Source: Chitinophagales bacterium (GTDB lineage: Bacteria > Bacteroidota > Bacteroidia > Chitinophagales > LD1). Taken from it: 64,000 nt of DNA. Where the stretch lies: assembly GCA_016786765.1 (NCBI GenBank), contig JAEUUZ010000017.1:1-64000 (forward strand), given 5' to 3'. The notes below the pieces were generated by a model. It saw only the letters and a list, made by a program, of their open reading frames with translations, was not told the origin of the DNA and did no database searches. The number at the start of each line of letters is the position of its first letter. Position 1 is the stretch's first letter. This document shows, in pieces, positions 26,251 through 36,037 of this stretch. The position numbers and the translations under genes are program-made.

Positions 26251-26853
26251 TTATACATTCTTCTCTGCCTCTTTCGAATACTTCAACAAATAATATTGTT
26301 GCATAAACCAAGCTTCAATTCTGTTGATAGCCTTAGCACCGCCTAGTGCTTTAGCTTCAACAAATACCTTTGCTGTTTTTTCTAATAGCTGTGCTGCAAC
26401 GTAAGCATCTTCCAAAGTATTGCCAATACAGATACTTGTTCCATCCAATACATTTGTGGCAAAGCGATTTTTTATGGCTTGTAAAATTTTTTGCTCCGAA
26501 TCAGCTAGACGAATTGATACGCCCAATAACTGCGCCTGATCGTCTAGTATAGGCGGTATTTCTTCTTTTGCTTGCGATGCATACTGCTGTTGTGTTTTCA
26601 AAACAACTTGTATTTTCTTTCGTGCATTGAAAAGGCTTTGGTATAAAGTATTTTCACTTTTATGATAAACAATGTCTTCTGTTTTTACTATTTGCCAATC
26701 GGTTGGTAATGATGCAAAAACATATCCACCTTCCTCTACTCGAATGGCAATAGCCATTACCTCCACTTTCCCCCAGGTGCTATATCCTTGCTGATGGTGG
26801 CTTAAAAAGGCATTAAGATGGAGAATGGTTTCAATAGCTTTTGCCTTGTTCAT
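26251..26853 (-). CDS. catalytically degenerate class II aldolase paralogue
   Basis: A 200-residue protein that aligns along its length with the aldolase encoded just upstream. STWGKVEV matches RTWGNVSM; IQVVLKTQQ (residues 81-89) matches IQAVIHTHQ; CIGNTLEDAYVA matches CIGTHLEGAFNVA. The zinc ligands H96, H98 and H160 of the partner are replaced by K86, Q88 and a Gly, while the acid/base Glu (E77) is kept as E67. It should not bind the catalytic zinc. It may form a heteromer with the active subunit, and the ATGA overlap with its gene supports coupled translation. Confidence 0.75.
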   Translation of the reverse strand: MNKAKAIETILHLNAFLSHHQQGYSTWGKVEVMAIAIRVEEGGYVFASLPTDWQIVKTEDIVYHKSENTLYQSLFNARKKIQVVLKTQQQYASQAKEEIPPILDDQAQLLGVSIRLADSEQKILQAIKNRFATNVLDGTSICIGNTLEDAYVAAQLLEKTAKVFVEAKALGGAKAINRIEAWFMQQYYLLKYSKEAEKNV

Positions 26854-27437
26854 GCTTTTGCTTTTTTTCGTGAAGCAATAAATAGTTCGCAGGCCAACTC
26901 CAATGTTCGCGCCACATTGAACGCGCCTTCTAAATGTGTTCCAATACACACCACTCCATGATTCGACATCAATGCAGCATTCGATGCTTCAATGGCTTTC
27001 TCCGTAGCCATTGTAATTTTTTTGGTATTTGGCAAGGCATAGGGAGCAGCCTTAATCACTTTACCTCCCAGTATTTGCTGATGTTCCGGCAGAAGCACCT
27101 CTACATCCATTTGCGCAGCAGCAACAATCGAAGCATTCATCTGGTGGGTATGAATTACAGCCTGAATATGCGGTCGTGTTTTATACACTTGGCAGTGTAA
27201 CTTCAATTCCGATGAAGGTTTAATTTTTCCTTCAAACTTCAAAGTGTAAATATCTACCAACACCATGTCATCCGGATTTAACTCATCGTATTTTCGTCCG
27301 CTAGGTGTAATCACCATTTGATGGTCGTTTACCCGCATACTCACATTGCCCCAGGTACGCGCCACCAAACCCTCTTGCAGTAACTGTTTTCCGGCTGCGC
27401 AAACTTTTTGTTTTATTTCTTCTATGCTTATCGACAT
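26850..27437 (-). CDS. class II aldolase/adducin-family protein
   Basis: 195 residues with the zinc-dependent class II aldolase pattern: GNVS near residue 30, TPSG at 44-47, acid/base E77, zinc ligands HTH at 96-98 and H160 in SNHG. FucA and AraD relatives cleave or epimerise phosphorylated sugars; short relatives act on 3-hydroxy-2-oxo compounds. The catalytic set is complete here. It lies between the aminotransferase (4-base gap) and the degenerate paralogue (4-base overlap), so it belongs to the same operon. Confidence 0.9.
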   Translation of the reverse strand: MSISIEEIKQKVCAAGKQLLQEGLVARTWGNVSMRVNDHQMVITPSGRKYDELNPDDMVLVDIYTLKFEGKIKPSSELKLHCQVYKTRPHIQAVIHTHQMNASIVAAAQMDVEVLLPEHQQILGGKVIKAAPYALPNTKKITMATEKAIEASNAALMSNHGVVCIGTHLEGAFNVARTLELACELFIASRKKAKA

Positions 27438-27441
27438 ATAA

Positions 27442-28899
27442 TTAGTTGCGCTTTTCTACATGTTTAAACACCCGCTCAAAGCGATTCAGGGCCTCATCTA
27501 CTACCTCATCGGTATCGGCCATGCTGCAATACAATCGGCTACCCGCAAGGGTTACAATGCCTTCTGCCATATAAGCTGCACCGTATTCTTCCATTAGTTT
27601 CTTGCGCTCATTGATTTCAGCTAACACCGATTTAATTTTTAATAATTTAATCTTCACAAACAAAGTGCCCGCTGCTTCTAAATGACAAATAGAGCCTTGG
27701 TTGTAGGCCACAAACGGCAATCCATATTTGTCGATTAATCCATTCAAGCCCCTGGTAATTCTATCGCCTGCTTCGCCTGCTTTTTCACAAGCATTTGTTT
27801 TTTCGATTTCGAGCAATGTGTAGTAACCTGCGCAGCAACTCAGTGGATTCGCGGCCATGGTTCCACCTACCTTTACTTTCTTGCCGCCTTGCAAGCCTGC
27901 AGCTAGACCATCCATTAAATCAGCTCTTCCGCCAATACCACCGGCCGATGGATAACCACCGGCTACTACTTTTCCGAAGATGGTCAAATCCGGCTTCACA
28001 CCAAAATAACCTTGCGCGCCACTCATGCCCACACGGAAAGCCGTCACCACTTCATCAAAAATTAATAATGCACCGTACTTATTGCATAACGCTCGTGCTT
28101 GTTGTGCAAATTCTTTATACACCGGATAGGTACCACTCTCCGGCCCTAGCGGTTCAAGGATTACAGCCGCAGTACCACCGCGTAGTTGATTCCATTTCAA
28201 TGTGCTTTCTAATCCTTCAATATCGTTAGGTGGAACAGCTTGTGTATGCCAGTGCATCATAAACGGAATGCCTTTGGCATCGAAAAAACGTGTACCCGGA
28301 ATACGCAAATCATATACCATTTGATCGCTCCAACCATGATAAGCGCCCCCAATTTTGATGATTTTTTTCTTGCCCGTTTTTATACGTGCCAAGCGTAAAG
28401 CGCCCATCACCGCTTCAGTTCCGCTACCCAACATTCTGAATTTTTCGACCGATGGAATATGCTTGCAAATTAATTCTGCCAACTTGTATTCGTACTCATG
28501 CAACAAACCTGTTGATGGTCCGCATTCATTGATAAGCGCAATCGCTTTTTCGCGCACCGATGCATAGTTGCTTCCTAAAACGGTTGGTCCACCTGCTTGT
28601 AAGAAATCGATATAACTGTTACCATCAATATCATACAAGTAAGCACCATCTGCTTTATTGAAGGCCAATGGAAACGGATGATTGAAGGCCAAGTTATGTT
28701 GCACTCCACCCGGAATATACTGTTGTGCTTTTTCATAAACGGCTTTGGAGTTCGGACATTTTTGATTGTAAAAATCCATATACTCTTGCATTTTCTGCGG
28801 GGCAATATGTTGCAAAGGCAACGAAACTAACTTTTCGAGTTTCTGATAGATGGGCTTAATGTCGTGATATTCACTGATAGCAAATCCGGAAGCGCTCAT
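27442..28899 (-). CDS. class III PLP aminotransferase, glutamate-1-semialdehyde-mutase-like
   Basis: 485 residues from the ATG at 28899 (a longer form would add 18 hydrophobic residues overlapping the upstream terminator region). The class III features are VLGSNYASV, LGSGTEAVMGALRLAR, AYHGWSDQ, ILEPLGPESG, IFDEVVTAFR and the PLP Lys in IFGKVVAGGYP. An extra 45-residue N-terminal helix is present. HemL-like members move or transfer amino groups; the operon suggests action on an amino or keto acid feeding the aldolase, not tetrapyrrole synthesis. First gene of the operon. Confidence 0.9.
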   Translation of the reverse strand: MSASGFAISEYHDIKPIYQKLEKLVSLPLQHIAPQKMQEYMDFYNQKCPNSKAVYEKAQQYIPGGVQHNLAFNHPFPLAFNKADGAYLYDIDGNSYIDFLQAGGPTVLGSNYASVREKAIALINECGPSTGLLHEYEYKLAELICKHIPSVEKFRMLGSGTEAVMGALRLARIKTGKKKIIKIGGAYHGWSDQMVYDLRIPGTRFFDAKGIPFMMHWHTQAVPPNDIEGLESTLKWNQLRGGTAAVILEPLGPESGTYPVYKEFAQQARALCNKYGALLIFDEVVTAFRVGMSGAQGYFGVKPDLTIFGKVVAGGYPSAGGIGGRADLMDGLAAGLQGGKKVKVGGTMAANPLSCCAGYYTLLEIEKTNACEKAGEAGDRITRGLNGLIDKYGLPFVAYNQGSICHLEAAGTLFVKIKLLKIKSVLAEINERKKLMEEYGAAYMAEGIVTLAGSRLYCSMADTDEVVDEALNRFERVFKHVEKRN

Positions 28900-28926
28900 G
28901 GTATTCAATCTTTCCAACAAAATAAT

Positions 28927-28962
28927 AAAAAAAGGCTGACGAAAAATCATCAACCTTTTTTT
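28927..28962 (-). terminator. Rho-independent terminator of the large T9SS protein gene
   Basis: On the minus strand AAAAAAAGGTTGA pairs with TCAGCCTTTTTTT (plus coordinates 28927-28939 and 28950-28962), with a T-run of seven. It lies 21 bases after the stop of the 982-residue gene and just before the aminotransferase start at 28899, so it separates the two units. Confidence 0.75.
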
Positions 28963-28983
28963 GTTTGAAAAAATGTTTTGCTT

Positions 28984-31932
28984 TTATCGCGCAATCACCA
29001 CGCGTTTCTTGATTTGTTGTCCGTTGGCAAAATGCCCATCAATGCAATACATTCCGGTAGGGAGGTTAGAAACATTCATGTTCAGTCCTTTTACATTGTT
29101 CCATTCCTGTATAATCTCACCTAATGGACTGATGAGTTTAAAATCGCCTGCACTATTTTTTTCGCAGCTTACAACAAGTGTTTGATTTGCCGGATTAGGA
29201 TAGACCGAAAAATCAACAATTTCTGCAACCGTTGTAATTGCAGTAGGTTCGTAGTTAATTTCAGTGGTATCGGCACCCTCGTTTAGTTCAAGTGGTAGGC
29301 CATCAGCATCTGTGGCGACTAAAGAAGTGATATACGCTTCAAACGGAAACGTTGCATACATTTTACCATCAATGTTATCGGTATTAATCACCAATTTCAC
29401 TTTGCCAATTTCGCCAAAACCACTGCGGTTGGTGTGGTCTATGCGGGTAATAGCTGCTTTGATTTCCCCTTGTTGCGGAAAGTCTTTTGCAATGCTGATT
29501 TTGTCGATAGCCGTTCCTAACCACGATGGACCAAATTCAATGCTGGTTTTTGTTGAATCGACCACAATATTCGTGTAGTTGAAGGTAAATGCAATGCCAT
29601 ACACATTACTGGCGCTGATATTGATATCGCCCAACTGTAGACTAGCTTCCACCGTATCGCCATTTAATGCCTGATTGGGTGAAAGCACTACTTGAAGTGC
29701 CGGAATGAAGGCACGATAAGCCTTTCGTTCATTTGTTTTGCTGTGGGTGGAACCCCAGTTTTGCATAATAGCTACAGTGTCATTCGCATTCACTACACCA
29801 TTACCGTTACAATCGGCATGTTTTCGATTGATGTTCCAAGTGGTGGTATCGCTCCAATCATCGGCATAGCTTGGAGCCCATACTAAGCTTTGATTTGCGC
29901 GAACCGGACCTGTACTATCATACGCCAAACCAATAGCCAATAAATCGTTGTTGTCTACTAAGCCATCGTAGTTTGCATCGCCCGGAAACACACAATCTTG
30001 GCCAAAAGAAACGGCACGGTATGATGTATCGCTACAACCAATGTTGTTGATAGAAATAAGCCTAACATCGTAAATGCCAAGAACCGTAAACGTGTGTTGT
30101 GGTGAAGGGTTAGGGCTTTGTCCGCCATCCGCAAAATCCCAATTGGTTACAACTGCAGATGCATTTGCTTGTTGAAATTGCAGCAGCGATTGTGTTCCAC
30201 AAGTAAGTGTGTCGCTGAAAGGCGAAATGATGCTATCCTGAAAATCAACAAACGTAATCCTGACAGAATCTAAAGCTACGCAACCATTCATATCCGTTAC
30301 AGTTATGAAGTATAGGCCTTCGTTCTGCTCAGGAATATAAGGCCCAAGCCCGGTATTCGACCACGTGTAATTATATACCGGTGTTCCGCCCGATGCGCCA
30401 AGATTATTGCCTATCATGGTACTTGTTCCCTTGCAAATCGTTTGATCAGCACCTGCGTTGAAAACAAGTTGTGTGGGTTGTCGTATGGTATCTAAAGCTG
30501 TAGCGGTGCAACCATTTGCATCGTTAATAGTTACAGTATAAATAGCAGCACTAACTAAAATCAAGGTATCATTGGTTGAGCCAATATTCCAAGTATAAAG
30601 GTAAGGTGTTGTACCTCCTTGTCCAGTGGCAGCAATACTTCCATCATTACCCCCAAAACACGATACGTCTTTTTTGTAACTAATAGATGCAGTTAGTTTT
30701 GCCGGTTCCGTGATGTCGAAAGTATCGATAATATTTGTGCAATAGGCGTCAGTAATAGTAAGAATATAGGTGCCCGGACTTAGATTAAAAATAGAATCAC
30801 TCACCGATCCGTTCGACCATAGTAATTGATAGGGCGCAATTCCACCTGTTACGTTAACTTTAATGTTCCCATCGTTATTTCCATGGCAAGAAATGGTATG
30901 GACGTTGGCTTGCATTGCCATTGGTTTTGATACAATAATATATACAACCGCAGTATCACATTGAATGGGTGGCGAAACGAAAGCAGATGCACTGTTGAAG
31001 TCGCAGGTCATATAGCTTAATGTATCTGCTCCAATGAAAGAAGGGTTAGGCGTGTAGTTAATTGTAAGGTCAGCATTAATTGCGACTGCTCCATTAGAGG
31101 CAGGTTGTATGATAGATACATTGGTTAATGAATCGCCATTTTGATCAAAATCATTTCTTAATTCGTGAATAACAACGGGTTGGTTAACGCCTGTTCCAAT
31201 AAAATCATCCGCCAACGAAGGTGCAATGTTATTTGATTTCCCGCGAATGTAAAAGTATGCAGTGGCGGTATCGCAAAGCGCATGAGGTAGCGTGTCGCAA
31301 ACAACATATACCAAAGAGTCTAAACCTTTTGAAATTGGATTCGGATTGAACACCAAGACAGTATTAAATGCAACAGCTGTTCCTGAATTCGGGAAAACAA
31401 TAATTTGTGGTGCAGAAAATTTATCTCCGTTTGGATCATAATCGTTAGCCAATAAATTAATGGTAGATGGCCAAGCCGAATCCACTAAAAAATAATCATC
31501 ATTGGCAATAGGTGCTAAATTGGTTTGTTGATGGTTTGAATCGATAATGGTGCACCAAACTATTCCTCCGGCAGATGCAACAGAAGGCAGCCAACTGCTG
31601 GTGTCGAATACAGTGTATGGAATAAAAACATCGATACCCGGGGTTCCGGAAATGCATCTTGCGGTGATGTTGAAGGTTAACTGTCCGGTTTGAACCGAGC
31701 TTATTGCAGTAGGGTCTGTAGGTATGCCCAATTGAAATGTCAAGGCTCCTCCATCCGGATCTATGCTCGATGGCGCCAAGTTTACAGCAGTTGAATGCCC
31801 GGAAAAGCAAATCACATGAATGGTGTCGTCAGCAATTGGATTGATGTTTAACTGTGCAAACGTATTGAATCCGGCTGCAACCATAATGCTGAGCAGTAAG
31901 TGGCGAAGCGCAAAGCGTGTAACTGTTTTCAT
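28984..31932 (-). CDS. T9SS-secreted multidomain protein with SprB, PKD and dockerin-like repeats
   Basis: 982 residues. A signal peptide is followed by two or three cadherin-like tandem-95 domains with Asp-rich calcium turns (NDYDPNGD, NDFDQNGD). Two SprB-type repeats follow (TISCHGNNDGNIKVNVTGG and VSCFGGNDGSI...GGTTPY), then a Cys-rich segment and a PKD domain (NWDFADGGQSP). Next is a dockerin-like pair of calcium motifs (GDANYDGLVDNNDLLAIG, DCNGNGVVNANDTVAIM), a cohesin-like beta domain and a type IX sorting tail (VYPNPANQTL...KRVVIAR). It is probably a surface adhesin or gliding-type filament. The dockerin-like unit is unusual in this context. Confidence 0.85.
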   Translation of the reverse strand: MKTVTRFALRHLLLSIMVAAGFNTFAQLNINPIADDTIHVICFSGHSTAVNLAPSSIDPDGGALTFQLGIPTDPTAISSVQTGQLTFNITARCISGTPGIDVFIPYTVFDTSSWLPSVASAGGIVWCTIIDSNHQQTNLAPIANDDYFLVDSAWPSTINLLANDYDPNGDKFSAPQIIVFPNSGTAVAFNTVLVFNPNPISKGLDSLVYVVCDTLPHALCDTATAYFYIRGKSNNIAPSLADDFIGTGVNQPVVIHELRNDFDQNGDSLTNVSIIQPASNGAVAINADLTINYTPNPSFIGADTLSYMTCDFNSASAFVSPPIQCDTAVVYIIVSKPMAMQANVHTISCHGNNDGNIKVNVTGGIAPYQLLWSNGSVSDSIFNLSPGTYILTITDAYCTNIIDTFDITEPAKLTASISYKKDVSCFGGNDGSIAATGQGGTTPYLYTWNIGSTNDTLILVSAAIYTVTINDANGCTATALDTIRQPTQLVFNAGADQTICKGTSTMIGNNLGASGGTPVYNYTWSNTGLGPYIPEQNEGLYFITVTDMNGCVALDSVRITFVDFQDSIISPFSDTLTCGTQSLLQFQQANASAVVTNWDFADGGQSPNPSPQHTFTVLGIYDVRLISINNIGCSDTSYRAVSFGQDCVFPGDANYDGLVDNNDLLAIGLAYDSTGPVRANQSLVWAPSYADDWSDTTTWNINRKHADCNGNGVVNANDTVAIMQNWGSTHSKTNERKAYRAFIPALQVVLSPNQALNGDTVEASLQLGDINISASNVYGIAFTFNYTNIVVDSTKTSIEFGPSWLGTAIDKISIAKDFPQQGEIKAAITRIDHTNRSGFGEIGKVKLVINTDNIDGKMYATFPFEAYITSLVATDADGLPLELNEGADTTEINYEPTAITTVAEIVDFSVYPNPANQTLVVSCEKNSAGDFKLISPLGEIIQEWNNVKGLNMNVSNLPTGMYCIDGHFANGQQIKKRVVIAR

Positions 31933-32099
31933 AACATAGTGTTTAATAGAGCCAATTATTTACGCAACGAAAATCAGAAGATAGTTTGGCTTAATGAAGT
32001 ACATTATTTTGATATTGTACGATAAAAAGAGCCAAATAGTTGTTGGTTTTTCAAGATTTATAGTAGTTTTTTTATATTTAGTTGTACGAAAAATAAATT

Positions 32100-33536
32100 A
32101 TGCTGTTTTCGGAAACCAAATTGCACGATTATCTGTCGAAACTGAATGTTTACGAATGGAATCAGTTCCTAAAGTATTTGGCTTCCCCGCTCCACAATAA
32201 AAATAACGAAATACTCGACTTTTGTCAATGGCTGTCGGGTTTCTATAAAAATGAGAAAGCACATAAACTCACCAAAGCAGAAGCATGGAAAGCGCTCTAC
32301 AAAACCAAAGCCTATAACGATTTGCGTTTTCGAAGAGTTTGTTCCGATACTTTAGCTTTGGTAGAAGATTTTTTCGCCTACCTCCAATATCGAAAAGATC
32401 CTAATCAGAAATGGGCTTTCGTGTTGGCCGCCATGAACGAACGTGACCTCGGAAAATACTTTCCGGCCAACTACGCTTATATTGAACGTATTCAGGAAAA
32501 AGATCAGGCCATTGATAGCTACGATTATTGGTTGTCGTATTTCACCGCCCTGCAAAAGGCCAGTTATTTGGAGAAGGAGAGTAGTCGCTTATCCGACAAA
32601 AATATTCGCGAAACTGTGAGCAAGCTCGATGATTATTATCTCATCATGAAATTGCGTTTCTACGCGGCACAGTTGCACTATCAACAAATTTCTGTAGTGC
32701 GTGAAGATGATTTATTGATGCAGGATATTCTCAACTATTTGCAGAAGCACTCTATTACGCATAATCCTATTGCCAATATTTATTACCATATTATTGGCAC
32801 CTTCGAACATAAAACAGAGCCTGCGTATTACCATAAACTGAAAGCCTTGTTGCTGAAGCATTCTTCGGGTATTGCACACGAAGTGTCGCGCGATATGTAT
32901 GCCTTTGCGCTCAACTATTGTATCCGGCAAATCAATACTGGAAACATTGCCTATCAGCAAGAAATTTTTGAACTCTACGAGAAGATGCTCGATGAACGTT
33001 TGTTGTTGGATAAGGATGAATTATCGCCCTTCGATTTTAAAAACATCATTACCATTGCCTTGCGGATAAAGCAATTCAAATGGACGGAAAAGTTCATTGC
33101 CACATATCACTCCACATTGCCAAAAGAACATCAAGCCAATGCTTTGTCGTTTAATACGGCCCGCTTGCATTTCGCTAAACAAGAATACCAGAAAGTATTG
33201 CCGTTGCTGCAAGATGTGGAGTACAGCGATGTGTTTTATATGCTCGATTCGAAAACAACCTTGTTCAAAACATACTTCGAATTAAACGAGTATGATGCGC
33301 TGCTTTCGCTCGCAGAGAGTTTTCGCGTTTTGCTCAGTCGAAAAAAAATTATCTCCGAACAACATCGAAATAATTACACGAATTTCATTCGCATTGCACT
33401 TAAAATTTTCCGTGCAGAACACAAAAATAAAAAGCAGTTAGCGCAAATTGCGGCACTGTTTCAAGAAGCTAAAGGCATAGCCGATAAGGGTTGGCTACTC
33501 GAAAAATACAAAGCTATTGGCGGAGAAGCACTGTAA
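32100..33536 (+). CDS. large helical protein of unknown function
   Basis: 478 residues, almost wholly alpha-helical, rich in Lys, Leu and aromatic residues, with no signal peptide or membrane helix. Helix pairs such as YYHIIGTFEHKTEPAYYHKLK and the later YFELNEYDALLSLAESFR give a tetratricopeptide-like pattern, but no TPR consensus can be fixed. It starts at ATG 32100, divergent from the large T9SS protein. Function unknown; a scaffold role is a guess. Confidence 0.7.
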   Translation: MLFSETKLHDYLSKLNVYEWNQFLKYLASPLHNKNNEILDFCQWLSGFYKNEKAHKLTKAEAWKALYKTKAYNDLRFRRVCSDTLALVEDFFAYLQYRKDPNQKWAFVLAAMNERDLGKYFPANYAYIERIQEKDQAIDSYDYWLSYFTALQKASYLEKESSRLSDKNIRETVSKLDDYYLIMKLRFYAAQLHYQQISVVREDDLLMQDILNYLQKHSITHNPIANIYYHIIGTFEHKTEPAYYHKLKALLLKHSSGIAHEVSRDMYAFALNYCIRQINTGNIAYQQEIFELYEKMLDERLLLDKDELSPFDFKNIITIALRIKQFKWTEKFIATYHSTLPKEHQANALSFNTARLHFAKQEYQKVLPLLQDVEYSDVFYMLDSKTTLFKTYFELNEYDALLSLAESFRVLLSRKKIISEQHRNNYTNFIRIALKIFRAEHKNKKQLAQIAALFQEAKGIADKGWLLEKYKAIGGEAL

Positions 33537-33539
33537 TGC

Positions 33540-35429
33540 TTAATGTATCACCTGTATTCTTCCAATAGTCTTCCTTGCATTCGAAGCTCCTGAAACGCAA
33601 ACAGTATATATGCCTGAAGGCAATCCGGCAATATCTGTATTCATTACCGGCTGTTGCTGATAAGATACCGATTGTACTTTTTGTCCTAAGGCATCATACA
33701 AAATAATCGCAGTAATGTCTGTACGATCTTCCGAACTCAAAGCCGATAAATCTATGTTCAGTTTACCCGAAGCCGGATTAGGATAAAGCTTCACGGCAGA
33801 GGGATTGATTTCATTGATGCCTTCAATCACAATATATACACTGTCACATAATGTTTGAGCGCCACATGAGGAATAAAAGGTACAACAGGCTCTAACACTA
33901 GTATTGTCTATACTAATATAGTCTGGGTAAGCACCTAAAATTGAGTTTTTTACCCCAAAAGAATCAATATTGGTTAAGAAAGTGTCCAACAAATTTGTTT
34001 CAGGGAAAATGTTTGTCAAATGCCATCTTAACGAATCAACAGATGAATGAGTAGCAACAAACTTGGTAGACCAACCACAAAATGAGCCTGCATTTCCATC
34101 TGAGCAGACATGTTTTATTCCAGCACTCGGCCAATTACAAGCCCCCACATTTACTACCACCATTCCGGTGTCGCAAAGTTGAGGCGATTTGTTGTCGCAT
34201 ACTTTATAGTAAAATGTATCTACGCCTGAAAACACACTATCGGTTGGGTTGTAGACCACCGAGTTACAACCGGCAATAGTTAACCACGCAGCAGGACTGC
34301 CCCAAACCGCTGTAACACAAAGCGGATCGTTATCCGGATCGGTGTCGTTGCCTGTAGGACTAACCGTTACTTGCCCAGGTTGTGTCATGGATGCATTGTC
34401 GTTAGTAGCAATTGGTGCAAAGTTGGAGATATGTACCGAATCGCAGAACATGTTAGACCCACTAGGGTTAGTTACGGTTAAGCAAACATAATAAGCTCCA
34501 CTTGCAGCATAAGTGTGTGTTGGGTTTTGCGCAGAAGATGTTGATGAGCCATCGCCAAAATTCCAACTGTAGGTATCCGGATAGCCATCGGTACTATCGT
34601 GGAAACTTACTGTACCACCATTCACTGTTGCTCCAAAATCGGCAATACATAAGGCAGGTGGAATAGTAGACCATGTGGCTTTTATAGGTTGATCAATCGA
34701 ATCAAAATCAAAAGTGATTACACTTCCTTTGGCTTCTTTGGTTAAGTAGTAATAGCGAACATTCGTATCGCGAACAGTCGATAATGCCGACCATGGAGAA
34801 AACGAAAACAAACGAAATTCAATCAAGGTTGTGCTGTAGTCGATTCTCTTTTGGCGAAGACATTTATAGCTTCCAACTGGTGTTGTTACTTTCCCCCAAC
34901 CATCAATGGTGTCTACTGTGGAAACGGTGTTGGTGGCCCTCACTGCATCTACGGCCTGCCCTAAACAAGAACCTGCAATTTGTTGTTGAAAACCAGAGTT
35001 GTTCGAAAATTTCCCGCCAAATTGTGTAGGAAATTGATAAAAAACAGGCGTAGGTGAATAGCTAGCCCCAATAGTACAGCTTCCAATAATGCCTTCTAGA
35101 CCAATCCATTTATAGTCGGTTGCAGAAGTTTTTGAAAAAATAAAATTCAAATTGTCAGCTGTTGCTGCTACATCAGCTGTAGGGTTAGCCGCTTGTTGAC
35201 TGCTTGTCAATGTTTTATATTGGATGGTATCAAACAGCATGGTTTGAAAATTGGTGAAGGTATACACTTGATTGGCACCTTTATTCCCCCAATTTTGGGC
35301 TGAAATGATGGTGTCTTTCGCCACCTTATGATTCCATCCAACAGTGGGCATATCTGTTGCATTCAGCGCTATTTGCGCATGAATAAGAATAACATTCGTT
35401 ACACAAGCAAGGAGTAAAAGCTTTTTCAT
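33540..35429 (-). CDS. T9SS-secreted protein with PKD and tandem-95 domains
   Basis: 629 residues with a signal peptide (LLLACVTNVILIHAQ). The N-terminal 280 residues are of unknown fold. A PKD domain (SWNFGDGSSTSSAQNPTH) and a tandem-95-like domain (TGNDTDPDNDPL) follow. The end is a type IX sorting domain with LYPNPASGKLNIDL. Many Ser/Thr and few charged residues suit a secreted surface protein. It converges with the helical gene at 33536, 3 bases away. Confidence 0.85.
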   Translation of the reverse strand: MKKLLLLACVTNVILIHAQIALNATDMPTVGWNHKVAKDTIISAQNWGNKGANQVYTFTNFQTMLFDTIQYKTLTSSQQAANPTADVAATADNLNFIFSKTSATDYKWIGLEGIIGSCTIGASYSPTPVFYQFPTQFGGKFSNNSGFQQQIAGSCLGQAVDAVRATNTVSTVDTIDGWGKVTTPVGSYKCLRQKRIDYSTTLIEFRLFSFSPWSALSTVRDTNVRYYYLTKEAKGSVITFDFDSIDQPIKATWSTIPPALCIADFGATVNGGTVSFHDSTDGYPDTYSWNFGDGSSTSSAQNPTHTYAASGAYYVCLTVTNPSGSNMFCDSVHISNFAPIATNDNASMTQPGQVTVSPTGNDTDPDNDPLCVTAVWGSPAAWLTIAGCNSVVYNPTDSVFSGVDTFYYKVCDNKSPQLCDTGMVVVNVGACNWPSAGIKHVCSDGNAGSFCGWSTKFVATHSSVDSLRWHLTNIFPETNLLDTFLTNIDSFGVKNSILGAYPDYISIDNTSVRACCTFYSSCGAQTLCDSVYIVIEGINEINPSAVKLYPNPASGKLNIDLSALSSEDRTDITAIILYDALGQKVQSVSYQQQPVMNTDIAGLPSGIYTVCVSGASNARKTIGRIQVIH

Positions 35430-35477
35430 TCAGCGTTGTTTTCTCGAAATTAAGAAAGAAAATAGGTAGAGTGTAAT

Positions 35478-36035
35478 TTATTTTTGTTTCGAAGGCAACA
35501 CAAACCAAATTAAACCACCAAACAAGAGCAATGCTTCAATAACTACTAGTATCCATTTTAAGGAAGAAAAGGCAGAAGTAATGTTAATGTGAATGTCAGA
35601 TACAGAAGGGAATGTATAAAGCAATGATGCAATGTTTATGTTTTCGGCATAATCCACAACAATGATGAGCAATGGTAGTAGCGGAAGATAGAACAACCAA
35701 GGGAACTGTTCTTTTCTTTTTCGAAAAACCAGGCAACCTGTTACAATAAAAAGAAAGCCATACACCAATGGATAAATGGTATCAAACACCAATCCAAACA
35801 CCATCCCGAACTGTTTGGCTTCTGCTGTATAACTGCCTAAAATGGCTCTTGTGTTTTCCGGGGAGGAATGAAATTGTAAGTCTAAAATTTCAACCTTTTG
35901 TTCGCACAAATCCTGAATATGCTGCATACCTTTTGTCATCACCAAACCGCCCCATAATACATATGCAAGCAATGCAACTACAAAGGTTTTCCATGTTGAA
36001 ATTCGCCAAAAGAAGGCTGATATAGTTTGAAGCAT
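35478..36035 (-). CDS. hypothetical four-helix membrane protein
   Basis: 185 residues with four hydrophobic helices at about residues 14-33, 75-98, 105-130 and 150-180. An acidic loop (EQKVEILDLQF) after helix 1 may face the periplasm. No family known. It follows the efflux ATPase gene by 2 bases, so it belongs to the efflux operon and may be an accessory subunit, or merely carried along. Confidence 0.6.
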   Translation of the reverse strand: MLQTISAFFWRISTWKTFVVALLAYVLWGGLVMTKGMQHIQDLCEQKVEILDLQFHSSPENTRAILGSYTAEAKQFGMVFGLVFDTIYPLVYGFLFIVTGCLVFRKRKEQFPWLFYLPLLPLLIIVVDYAENINIASLLYTFPSVSDIHINITSAFSSLKWILVVIEALLLFGGLIWFVLPSKQK

Positions 36036-36037
36036 AG

